A DNA stretch of 64,000 nt from Candidatus Saccharimonadota bacterium (GTDB lineage Bacteria > Patescibacteriota > Saccharimonadia > Saccharimonadales > Saccharimonadaceae). A program made the translations under genes and the position numbers. Each line of letters opens with the position of its first letter. Position 1 is the stretch's first letter. Of this stretch, positions 1-6,754 are shown one piece after another. The DNA lies in assembly GCA_017514665.1 (NCBI GenBank), contig JAFWIX010000001.1, forward strand, positions 62,001 to 126,000, read 5' to 3'. The notes under the pieces were generated by a model. It was not told the DNA's origin and ran no database searches. It saw only the letters and a list, made by a program, of their open reading frames with translations.

Positions 1-886
1 CATTAATTTTCATTGTGGTTCCACTTTTATCCAACAAACGAATAACTACCTGCTCGCCCCATACTACCGGTGAAATTGCAATACGTAAATCGATTTCTTT
101 CCCTGCAGCCATCACCGTAAACTGACCATCTTGCGGGATTCTATGTTCATCAATCTTTAAGTTCGCTAGAATTTTAATCCTTGATATCAAGGCCGGCTCA
201 ATTGCCTTCGGCAGTTCCATAATCTGCCTCAACACACCATCTATGCGACATCTAATTATCAAAGATTCTTCTGTTGGTTCAACATGTATATCAGATGCTT
301 TCGATTTTGCCGCATAATCAAGAATCTGATTCAAAGCTCTAGAAATCGGTGAATCCTCATTAATAACCTTAATATCGCCACGAGCCTTTTTCTGTTCTAT
401 TTCGCTGTTTGTCGCCTTTACTGCTTGCTTAACGCTCGAAAAATCTCCCTTGTACTGTTCTAGTACCGCTTGCACCCCTTCAGTGGAGGTCATATAGGTT
501 TTAATTGGCTTCTGCGCTACCGAAGCCAAATAATCAATCGCTTGTACATTTGTAGTGTCAAGCATTGCCACCACCAATTGGCCATTTAGCTCACCTAATG
601 GTATCGCCATTGAGCGTTCCACCACGTCACGCGGCAGAGCCAACAAAATTTCCTGTTCTACGCGTACATTTTTTAAATTCACATACGGAATATTATTAAC
701 TACTGCAGTCGCATGTGCTATAGCTTCATCAGTTACCGCGTTTTGCGACGCCAGTATCGCCAAAATTGGTTTTCTTACCTTTTCCGCTTCAATCTGAGCT
801 TGTTGTACCACATTAGCATCAGCCAAGCCTTCGTTCACCAAAAGCGTCAAAACTTGATCTTGGGCTTCTTTCGTTAAAAGCCCCAT
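1..886 (-). CDS. pilB: Type IV pilus assembly ATPase PilB, 5' part (cut by window edge)
   Basis: Cytoplasmic hexameric ATPase that powers pilus extension. About 295 N-terminal residues are visible. They start MGLLTKEAQDQV, pass through a GspE/MshE N-terminal domain (roughly residues 1-150), and enter the secretion-ATPase fold with the hallmark segments ASDIHVEP, RCRIDGVLRQ and IDEHRIPQDGQF. The Walker A region lies outside the window. The ATG at 884-886 sits directly behind the stop of the preceding small gene, so it is the last visible gene of a tightly packed pilM-pilN-pilO-like-pilB operon. PilB and not PilT, because the N-terminal GspE domain is present. Partial only because the window ends. 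Confidence 0.93.
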   Translation of the reverse strand, partial: MGLLTKEAQDQVLTLLVNEGLADANVVQQAQIEAEKVRKPILAILASQNAVTDEAIAHATAVVNNIPYVNLKNVRVEQEILLALPRDVVERSMAIPLGELNGQLVVAMLDTTNVQAIDYLASVAQKPIKTYMTSTEGVQAVLEQYKGDFSSVKQAVKATNSEIEQKKARGDIKVINEDSPISRALNQILDYAAKSKASDIHVEPTEESLIIRCRIDGVLRQIMELPKAIEPALISRIKILANLKIDEHRIPQDGQFTVMAAGKEIDLRIAISPVVWGEQVVIRLLDKSGTTMKIN

Positions 887-887
887 T

Positions 888-1241
888 TTATTCCCTTACG
901 AGATCAAGAGTAGCACCTCCCCCACCACTCTCATTATTCTCATTATTAGAGTTTTCTTCTTCCTCTGTGTTGTGGCAAGCCGTCCACTCTGCATCATCAA
1001 TTGTGCCATTTCTATCCCAGTCTTCACAATCCCCTACGTACACTTCAACTGTTGGATTGATTGCCTTAGAATTAAATACTTCCGAGTTAGGTTCATCTAC
1101 TTCGTTCGAAACCACATTAATAGTCTTAAAGCTTTTTGAATTCTCTTCTGGGTCACCTAGCAACATATTGCAAAGTAGTAATGAGACCAAGAAACCGCTA
1201 ATTGCTAACACAGCTACCATTAAAATGTCACTTTGTTTCAT
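888..1241 (-). CDS. Small membrane-anchored protein of the pilus operon with an EF-hand-like loop
   Basis: 117 residues; family not recognised. One N-terminal transmembrane segment (about residues 7-29) is followed by an acidic, presumably extracytoplasmic part. This contains D-x-D-x-N-G-x-I-D-x-x-E-W (CEDWDRNGTIDDAEW, about residues 72-86), which matches a single EF-hand/dockerin-type calcium loop. The C-terminus is low complexity (E, N and G runs). It starts one base from the stop of the pilO-like gene and ends one base before pilB, so it is co-transcribed with pilus genes. A role as a calcium-sensing or minor pilus component is inference from position. Confidence 0.7.
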   Translation of the reverse strand: MKQSDILMVAVLAISGFLVSLLLCNMLLGDPEENSKSFKTINVVSNEVDEPNSEVFNSKAINPTVEVYVGDCEDWDRNGTIDDAEWTACHNTEEEENSNNENNESGGGGATLDLVRE

Positions 1242-2192
1242 TTATTTTTCCTCCGTAGTCGTTACGCCTGTTGTCGCTGAAGAGCTACCAACAGCTGTAG
1301 CTTTATCACCACCATACACAGTTTTGTCAAATTCGCGCGCCTTCAAGTCATTCGAATAATAAGCATCGGAATTTACAGTTGTCTCTAACACACCATTACT
1401 CCATTCAAAATTCGCAGTTTTTATATGAAAAGTCCTAATTGATATTTCCAAATTTTCTAAAAATTTTTGTACTGTAACCAAAGGAGCTTTCATCGAAAAT
1501 GTTATTGGTATTTTTTGTAAGCTAGAACTCTTTGTCGGATCCGTTTCCGCTCCTTCATCTTCTACTACAGCCATTTCTTGATCGTCTGCTGACAAAGTTT
1601 CCGGCTCTGTTCCTGTTAACAAGAAAATTTGGTTTAAGCTTGCCATCGTTGCCTCTAGGTTCTCTTGTCCGGGCAAAGCATCTGGTATCACCCTCAAAGC
1701 AGAACACATACTCATCATCTTCAAGGCTTGTTCTTTTTCTTTGTCTGAGGTCGCTTTTTGATATTCTTTACTAAAATCAACCTTCTCATTGCCATCGTAG
1801 CACACAGCCTGGCTCTCTCGCGCCACCGACTCCAAGCTTTGATTGTTTGCCATCTCAACCAACACATTATATCTTAAAGTTTCTGGAATATCTTGTATAT
1901 TAATTGAATTCGGATCGCAAGAAGCCAACTCAGCATCACTTAATTTTTTATCGCCACCCGGATTACATACTCCTATATTGATAATTGTATCTTCGTAGGC
2001 TCTAATCGTTTTGCCATATTCAGCAGAAAGTTTATTGTTGAAAACAACATATTTTACCAACCAAATCGACAAAACTATCGTCACGCCCAAAAGTAGCGAC
2101 GTTATTAGCACCTCTAGTAATGTATACTGTTGCGCTTTTGAAATCTTCAAGCTCTTAGAAATAGCTAATGTTTTTTTGTTATCTTTTGCCAT
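1242..2192 (-). CDS. PilO-like inner-membrane pilus assembly protein (positional call)
   Basis: 316 residues with a short basic cytoplasmic N-terminus, one transmembrane helix (about residues 29-50) and a large extracytoplasmic part. Near the C-terminus, IPITFSMKAPLVTVQKFLENLEISIRTF looks like the ferredoxin-like fold of PilO/GspM proteins. It lies directly after pilN with a one-base gap, where pilO is found in classical pilMNOP operons. PilO pairs with PilN to link the cytoplasmic PilM ring to the outer parts of the machine. The central 110-230 region, rich in C, D and E, has no counterpart I recognise. The PilO call rests on position and topology more than sequence. Confidence 0.6.
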   Translation of the reverse strand: MAKDNKKTLAISKSLKISKAQQYTLLEVLITSLLLGVTIVLSIWLVKYVVFNNKLSAEYGKTIRAYEDTIINIGVCNPGGDKKLSDAELASCDPNSINIQDIPETLRYNVLVEMANNQSLESVARESQAVCYDGNEKVDFSKEYQKATSDKEKEQALKMMSMCSALRVIPDALPGQENLEATMASLNQIFLLTGTEPETLSADDQEMAVVEDEGAETDPTKSSSLQKIPITFSMKAPLVTVQKFLENLEISIRTFHIKTANFEWSNGVLETTVNSDAYYSNDLKAREFDKTVYGGDKATAVGSSSATTGVTTTEEK

Positions 2193-2193
2193 T

Positions 2194-3309
2194 CTAATCG
2201 TTTCCTTCTTTATTATTACTTTCTGGATTTACTTGGCAATCAGCGTCATTACTAGCACAATCTTTAGCTCGATTAGCAAACATATTTTCAATTTGTTCAT
2301 AGGAATCCGTCACATTTTGTCCATTTGGTCTAATTATTGTCAAGAAATTATTTCTCGACTTAAAAACATCTTCTCCAATTAAGATAGTGCCAGTAAATCT
2401 CAACATTAATTCGTCATTTTCATCCCTGCCGTTCGAAGATTCACTCACTAATAATCCGTCCGGTGCTACTAAACAAACTTCATCTACGGTGTCCCAACGT
2501 ACCGAATTACCAACCGAAGTTCCGGAATACGTTTTACACTTACTTTCAAAATGAGCTACATTAGAAATTTGCCCGTCCAAAGTCATTTTCTTTTCTTTAT
2601 ACCACTTATCAAATTGTGGTGTACGATAAATTTTTTCATCCTTATTGGTATCACGATTGGCAATCTTTAATGTCCCCTCGTCTGGCTTCTCTGGATTACA
2701 AGTTTTTACCCCTTTGTACCATATCGCATAACTACTACCGTTCTCCATCAAAGCGCTGCCGTCCTCACCGACTTCGGTCAAACACATCGCCGGAATTTTA
2801 TTATTCTTTTCATCTACATAATCACCATAATCATAATGCGTCATCGCAATACTCTTCTTAAACGACTCTAGCACCCTATAATCAATGTATGGTTCTTCTC
2901 CGGCATTAGCCTGTCCTTCAATAGTCAAAGTGTTTCCTTCTAGCGACAACATCATCTCAGACAACGTCACGGTATCTGGACCAGTAGGCAAAACTGCCTT
3001 CAAAAGCTTAAATACTCTAGACACAGATTGCTCTTCCTCCGCAATAGTTGCAAGATTTCCCAATTCATCTTGAATTGTCAGGAATTCATTTAAATTATCA
3101 AAGCTTGCCAATTTATTAGACATCTCTTTCATTTTGTTCTCTTGCACAGTCAAAGAAATGTCTTGGCCACCTTTTATTGCAAATAATACCATAATTACAC
3201 CAAGAGCTGTCGTTGATATTATAATACATACAAACAAAATCAAATTGCGCAATTTTTGTGCTTTTATTGCCTCTTTTTTAATATCTGGCACCAAACTAAT
3301 CTCAAACAT
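2194..3309 (-). CDS. pilN: PilN-like type IV pilus assembly protein
   Basis: 371 residues from the ATG at 3307-3309, chosen because AAAGGAG lies 8 bases upstream; a start further upstream would overlap pilM more. The protein begins MFEISLVPDIKKEAI, the typical PilN opening whose short motif binds the groove of PilM. One transmembrane helix follows (about residues 24-46), then a coiled-coil stretch and a PilN-type segment (VLPTGPDTVTLSEMMLSLEG). A C-terminal extension of about 200 residues makes it roughly twice the length of proteobacterial PilN. Overlaps the end of pilM by 8 bases. Confidence 0.8.
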   Translation of the reverse strand: MFEISLVPDIKKEAIKAQKLRNLILFVCIIISTTALGVIMVLFAIKGGQDISLTVQENKMKEMSNKLASFDNLNEFLTIQDELGNLATIAEEEQSVSRVFKLLKAVLPTGPDTVTLSEMMLSLEGNTLTIEGQANAGEEPYIDYRVLESFKKSIAMTHYDYGDYVDEKNNKIPAMCLTEVGEDGSALMENGSSYAIWYKGVKTCNPEKPDEGTLKIANRDTNKDEKIYRTPQFDKWYKEKKMTLDGQISNVAHFESKCKTYSGTSVGNSVRWDTVDEVCLVAPDGLLVSESSNGRDENDELMLRFTGTILIGEDVFKSRNNFLTIIRPNGQNVTDSYEQIENMFANRAKDCASNDADCQVNPESNNKEGND

Positions 3310-4354
3310 TTTCGTTGCTCCTTTCAGCCAATCCAATTACTACCGCAAATTCATTAACCACCGGTTGTAAAGCCTGTTGTTGTTCCGGTGTTGCTTTCAC
3401 TAATTGCCATGGATTTCCTAATTTAGTCGAAACCGTAGTTTTCGCTTCAATATATTCTGCCATAAACGGTACCGCACCAGCAAAACCAGATAGCACAATT
3501 CCGCCAACTGGCGCATTAGTGTATTTACCACTAAAGAATTGAATCGATTTTACCAATTCTGATGCGAAATTCTCTAGTACGCTGTCTAATGCTTTGAATA
3601 CTTGGCCTTCAATCTTGTCTTGGGCTAAACCAAATTTCAAAATATATTGCCTAGCCTGGTCTTCATTTACTGATAGTGTCGCTGCCACTGTTTTAACTAA
3701 CATCGAGAAGCCACCAGGAATCGAACGCACCAAGCGTGGCGCCCCCAAATACATCATCACGATATCGCAAGACTTTTCGCCTAAATCAATAATTAAATGA
3801 GCATCCTGAGCTCCCACTGGCATCAAAGCTCGCGCCATCGCCAAAGGTTCTGGTTCTTGTGCAACCACATTCAATTCCAAATTTTCTAACATTTCCATCT
3901 GTTTTTCTGCATTTGCAATCGAAGTCGAAGATATTAAAACTTCAGTTTGGTTCGGATCGTTAGGACTATCACCCAAAATTACATAATCAGCCTTTGCTTC
4001 GTCAATCGCCATCGGAATATACTTATCCAATTGATATTTCAAGGTTTTTGTCATTTCTTTAGGGTCTTGCTTGGGGACATCAATAATCGCCGTATAAGTC
4101 TTATTTGCCGGCATACCCACCGCAATACTTTTAGTAGTAATACCAGCCTGTTTCATAGCCCCCAAAATGATTTCCCCCATCTGCTTTTTCCCTACTTCAG
4201 AATCATCTTGAATTATTTTAGGATCCACTGGCACATAAGCAAAATGCTGCAAATTCCAGCCCCGCTGCACATCACCAGATAGTTGTACTAATCTTATTGA
4301 GTTCGTTCCGACATCTAAAGCAAAGAAGTCGCCCACTCCGTGAATCAAATTCAT
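3302..4354 (-). CDS. pilM: PilM, actin-like type IV pilus assembly ATPase
   Basis: 350 residues. Begins with an FtsA/actin-like phosphate loop (FFALDVGTNSIRLVQLSGD), has the second nucleotide-contact segment (LIIDLGEKSCDIVMM) and an adenosine-region glycine motif (GGIVLSGFAGAVPF). PilM is a cytoplasmic ATP-binding ring component that recruits PilN and couples to the assembly motor. It is the first gene of the pilus operon and has its own TATAAT-N6-ATG promoter, so its message should be leaderless. Length fits the family. Confidence 0.92.
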   Translation of the reverse strand: MNLIHGVGDFFALDVGTNSIRLVQLSGDVQRGWNLQHFAYVPVDPKIIQDDSEVGKKQMGEIILGAMKQAGITTKSIAVGMPANKTYTAIIDVPKQDPKEMTKTLKYQLDKYIPMAIDEAKADYVILGDSPNDPNQTEVLISSTSIANAEKQMEMLENLELNVVAQEPEPLAMARALMPVGAQDAHLIIDLGEKSCDIVMMYLGAPRLVRSIPGGFSMLVKTVAATLSVNEDQARQYILKFGLAQDKIEGQVFKALDSVLENFASELVKSIQFFSGKYTNAPVGGIVLSGFAGAVPFMAEYIEAKTTVSTKLGNPWQLVKATPEQQQALQPVVNEFAVVIGLAERSNENV

Positions 4355-4360
4355 ACTACC

Positions 4361-4366
4361 ATTATA
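4361..4366 (-). promoter_or_regulatory. -10 box of pilM, leaderless
   Basis: TATAAT on the minus strand, 6 bases (GGTAGT) before the ATG. Confidence 0.7.
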
Positions 4367-4385
4367 ACCGTAAGTTTTATAAAAA

Positions 4386-5084
4386 TCAAGTTTTTTGTGC
4401 TAATTTTAATAAATAAAATCTTTCCTTGTTGCCATTTTTGCCCGCCAATTGATTATCTCGCTTATTTAAAATCACAAAATTATTTTCAATCAACCATTTT
4501 TCAAAATCCTTGATAATTTCTCGTCTGATTTTTTCATTCTTTACCACACCTTTTACCAACTGCTCCGGTTTCGCTTCAAATTGCGGTTTTAACATCACCA
4601 AAAACTCCGCTTTCTTTCCCGTTAACTCCTTCGCCTTCAACAAAATCGGCCTCAGCGACACAAACGACACATCCGCGAGCACTACATCTATGGGAGATTT
4701 TAGCAAACAGTCTTTTGAGGGACGTTTATGGTTAGGTTGAAATGCCTGAACATTTTTCGAAGAGGATAAGACTTGGGCTAGCGCCCCGGAGCGCCCTCGA
4801 GAAAAATCGTTCAGGCATTTCAGAGTAACATCAAATATGTCAGTCTTCTCGTGTAACTCGATTCGCGGATCATATCGCAAGGGCGCTTTCATCTGATTCG
4901 TCCCTTTCTCTACAGCAATCACTTTCTCTGCCCCCTTTTTCAGCGCCACTTCCGTAAATCCGCCCGTCGATGACCCGATATCTAATACTGTTTTTCCACG
5001 AAAATCAAACCTAAACGCTTCCACCGCGCCTAGCAACTTCAATTCCCCTCTCGTGGAATTATTTTTTACGTTCTCGGTAGACAT
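4386..5084 (-). CDS. tlyA: TlyA-family rRNA 2'-O-methyltransferase with an in-frame palindromic insert
   Basis: 232 residues of FtsJ-type SAM methyltransferase: STRGELKL opening, SAM-binding DIGSSTGGFTEVAL, and VVLADVSFVSLRPILLKAKEL with the catalytic region. Relatives methylate 16S/23S rRNA cytidines. Two oddities. The S4 RNA-binding domain that normally precedes the methyltransferase is absent. Between IFDV and SPIDVVLADVSF there are about 40 extra residues (about 88-130), encoded by DNA that contains a near-perfect inverted repeat (4738-4822). The start overlaps the end of efp by 26 bases, so the genes are probably translationally coupled. The alternative name 'hemolysin A' is historical. 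Confidence 0.82.
   Translation of the reverse strand: MSTENVKNNSTRGELKLLGAVEAFRFDFRGKTVLDIGSSTGGFTEVALKKGAEKVIAVEKGTNQMKAPLRYDPRIELHEKTDIFDVTLKCLNDFSRGRSGALAQVLSSSKNVQAFQPNHKRPSKDCLLKSPIDVVLADVSFVSLRPILLKAKELTGKKAEFLVMLKPQFEAKPEQLVKGVVKNEKIRREIIKDFEKWLIENNFVILNKRDNQLAGKNGNKERFYLLKLAQKT
4738..4822. repeat. Palindromic element inside tlyA
   Basis: Arms TGAAATGCCTGAAC (4738-4751) and GTTCAGGCATTTCA (4809-4822) are perfect 14-bp inverted complements. The pairing extends inward with small interruptions (ATTTTTC against GAAAAAT). The core holds GC-rich text (AGCGCC, CGGAGCGC, CGAG). It lies within, and is translated as part of, the tlyA reading frame. See the matching element in lepA. Confidence 0.85.
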
Positions 5085-5619
5085 AAGTCTCCGTATCTAC
5101 CGAAACTACATCACCAGTTTTGATAAACGCCGGTACTTTTATTACTACGCCAGTTTCCAGAGTTGCATCTTTGGTAATCGCCGAAGATGTATCGCCTTTT
5201 ACTGCATTCTCTGTGTAAGTCACTTTGAGCCATAAATTCTTTGGCAAAGTCAAATTTATTGGGTTACCATTATAAAATTGAATCTCCATCTCATCGCCAT
5301 CACGCATAAAATCCTTTGCGTCACCTACCAAATCCGCCATCAACTCATATTGCTCAAAGCTAGTTGGATCCATAAAGTAAAATTTCTCATCATCGCGATA
5401 CAAGTATTGCACTTTTCTAGTCTCTACTTCTGCGGGTTCAATTTTTTCTTGCCCTTTAAAAGTCTTTGGCAACAACGCTCCCGTGACCAAATTTTTTACT
5501 TTCACGTTTACGATTGAACCACCTCTACCCATTACCTTCTGGGAATATTCCACCACTTTATAGGGTTGTCCATCCAAGGTAATCAACACATTTTTCTTTA
5601 AATCTGTTGGTCCATACAT
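5059..5619 (-). CDS. efp: Translation elongation factor P
   Basis: 186 residues, standard EF-P length. EF-P binds between the P and E sites and relieves ribosome stalling at polyproline stretches. The KOW-like N domain, OB domain (TRKVQYLYRDDEKFYFMDPTSFEQYEL) and C-terminal OB domain (PAFIKTGDVVSVDTETYVYRER) are all visible. The tip residue that carries post-translational modification in other bacteria is Arg32 (KVMGRGGS), as in rhamnosylated EF-Ps, not lysine. GGGAG upstream of the ATG is the ribosome binding site. It follows rpsR by 31 bases and overlaps tlyA. Confidence 0.96.
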   Translation of the reverse strand: MYGPTDLKKNVLITLDGQPYKVVEYSQKVMGRGGSIVNVKVKNLVTGALLPKTFKGQEKIEPAEVETRKVQYLYRDDEKFYFMDPTSFEQYELMADLVGDAKDFMRDGDEMEIQFYNGNPINLTLPKNLWLKVTYTENAVKGDTSSAITKDATLETGVVIKVPAFIKTGDVVSVDTETYVYRERKK

Positions 5620-5650
5620 AACTTCTCCCTTTTTTTAAAAATTGAACAAA

Positions 5651-5848
5651 TTAGTTATTCGCTACAAACGGCAACAATGCCAAATGACGCGCACGCTTCA
5701 CAGCCACCGCTAACTGTCGCTGTTGCTTGGCCGACAAACCAGTCTTAGCAATTGGTTCAATTCTGCCGTAAGTATCTACGTAACGTTGCAGAGTCTTTAC
5801 ATCACGATAATCAAAGTAAAGATCTGGGGCACTCTTAATTTTTTTCAT
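5651..5848 (-). CDS. rpsR: 30S ribosomal protein bS18
   Basis: 65 residues, a little shorter than the usual 70-80. Core motif [48 protein letters not shown] spans most of the protein and is diagnostic of S18. It forms a heterodimer with S6 on the 30S platform. Located after ssb in the common rpsF-ssb-rpsR order, with AAGGAG ahead of the ATG. Confidence 0.97.
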   Translation of the reverse strand: MKKIKSAPDLYFDYRDVKTLQRYVDTYGRIEPIAKTGLSAKQQRQLAVAVKRARHLALLPFVANN

Positions 5849-5870
5849 TTATTCTCCTTCCTTTTGTTCC

Positions 5871-6311
5871 CTAAAATGGGATGTCATCCATATCAATATT
5901 GTCTGGGATATCTTCTGGGACTTCCTCGGTGACACTATCGCTTGCAGTGTCATCGTTGCCGCCAGCATTACCGCCAGTCCTATTACCAATAAAGTTGAAA
6001 TCTTCTACTACCAATTCTACACGAGAGCGTTTTTGGCCAGTTTCTTTATCTTCCCAACTTCTTTGGTCAAGTCGGCCAGAAACCAAGATACTGTCACCTT
6101 TTTTTGCATATTGAGCAATAGTTTCGCCCATTTTGCCCCAAGCAGAGCAATCAAAAAACGAGACTTTCTCTTGCTTATTACCAGAACTATCTCTAAAAAC
6201 TCTGTTCACAGCAATTGAAAAACCAGTTACCTGTGCACCAGATGGCGTATTTCTAGTTTCTGGGTCACGGGTTAAATTACCCGCCAAAACCGCTTTACTA
6301 AAACCTCTCAT
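5871..6311 (-). CDS. ssb: Single-stranded DNA-binding protein
   Basis: 146 residues. The OB fold runs over residues 1-110 (SKAVLAGNLTRDPETRNTPSG, FFDCSAWGKMGETIAQYAKKGD, VSGRLDQRSWEDKETGQKRS). A glycine- and acid-rich linker follows, ending in the acidic tip MDDIPF that recruits partner proteins. Coats single-stranded DNA in replication, repair and DNA uptake. The start codon overlaps the rpsF stop (TAATG), indicating translational coupling in the S6-SSB-S18 operon. Confidence 0.97.
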   Translation of the reverse strand: MRGFSKAVLAGNLTRDPETRNTPSGAQVTGFSIAVNRVFRDSSGNKQEKVSFFDCSAWGKMGETIAQYAKKGDSILVSGRLDQRSWEDKETGQKRSRVELVVEDFNFIGNRTGGNAGGNDDTASDSVTEEVPEDIPDNIDMDDIPF

Positions 6312-6676
6312 TATTCTTCCTCCTTATCTGAGCTATCACTGCCCTCACTTTCTTCTTTGTTGTCAGTCTTTTTTGCCAACATTTTTAGTTTACGTTCATC
6401 TACTCTTACCAAGAGATAACGCAAAACTTCATCGGTAATATTAAGTACTGAAGAAATCTTGCCGGGTGCTTCAGCTGGTAGACTAATCTCCATAAAGTAA
6501 TATACCGCAAAATCTTGGTCGGCGATTTTGTACGCCAAGCGTTTCTTGCCGTCTTCGGTAATTTTATTAATTTTTCCCCCGTTTTCTTCGACAATTTTTT
6601 TCACCTTGTCGACAGAAGGCTCTAGGTTCATCTCCAAATCAGGATGAAACAGAACCGTAAGTTCGTAATCTTTCAT
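6311..6676 (-). CDS. rpsF: 30S ribosomal protein bS6
   Basis: 121 residues. MKDYELTVLFHPDLE, LAYKIADQDFAVYYFMEISLPAEA and LLRYLLVRVDERK are S6 signatures; the tail is acidic and serine-rich. Binds the central domain of 16S rRNA together with S18. A GGAG ribosome binding site lies 8 bases before the ATG. The transcript leader contains a hairpin resembling the S6:S18 autoregulatory motif, so expression of this operon is probably repressed by excess S6:S18 complex (inference). Confidence 0.97.
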   Translation of the reverse strand: MKDYELTVLFHPDLEMNLEPSVDKVKKIVEENGGKINKITEDGKKRLAYKIADQDFAVYYFMEISLPAEAPGKISSVLNITDEVLRYLLVRVDERKLKMLAKKTDNKEESEGSDSSDKEEE

Positions 6677-6695
6677 TACTGACTCCTTTGGTTAA

Positions 6696-6722
6696 AGCAA
6701 GTACGGCTAATACCCACTTGCT
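6696..6722 (-). promoter_or_regulatory. Candidate S6:S18 leader hairpin upstream of rpsF
   Basis: On the minus strand the leader reads AGCAAGT-GGGTATTAGCCGT-ACTTGCT: a perfect 7-bp stem with a large loop that contains GGGTA and CCG, ending 20 bases before the rpsF ATG. Established knowledge: many bacteria carry an S6:S18-binding hairpin with an exposed CCG in the rpsF leader. The match here is by eye only. Confidence 0.6.
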
Positions 6723-6754
6723 GAGCTAATATTACTCAAATTTTATCACGCTCT

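Noticed and set aside
3302-3304. UGA recoded as glycine (code 25, as in other CPR lineages)
   Set aside because: TGA ends pilM and other genes at the expected lengths with normal downstream starts, so the standard code applies.
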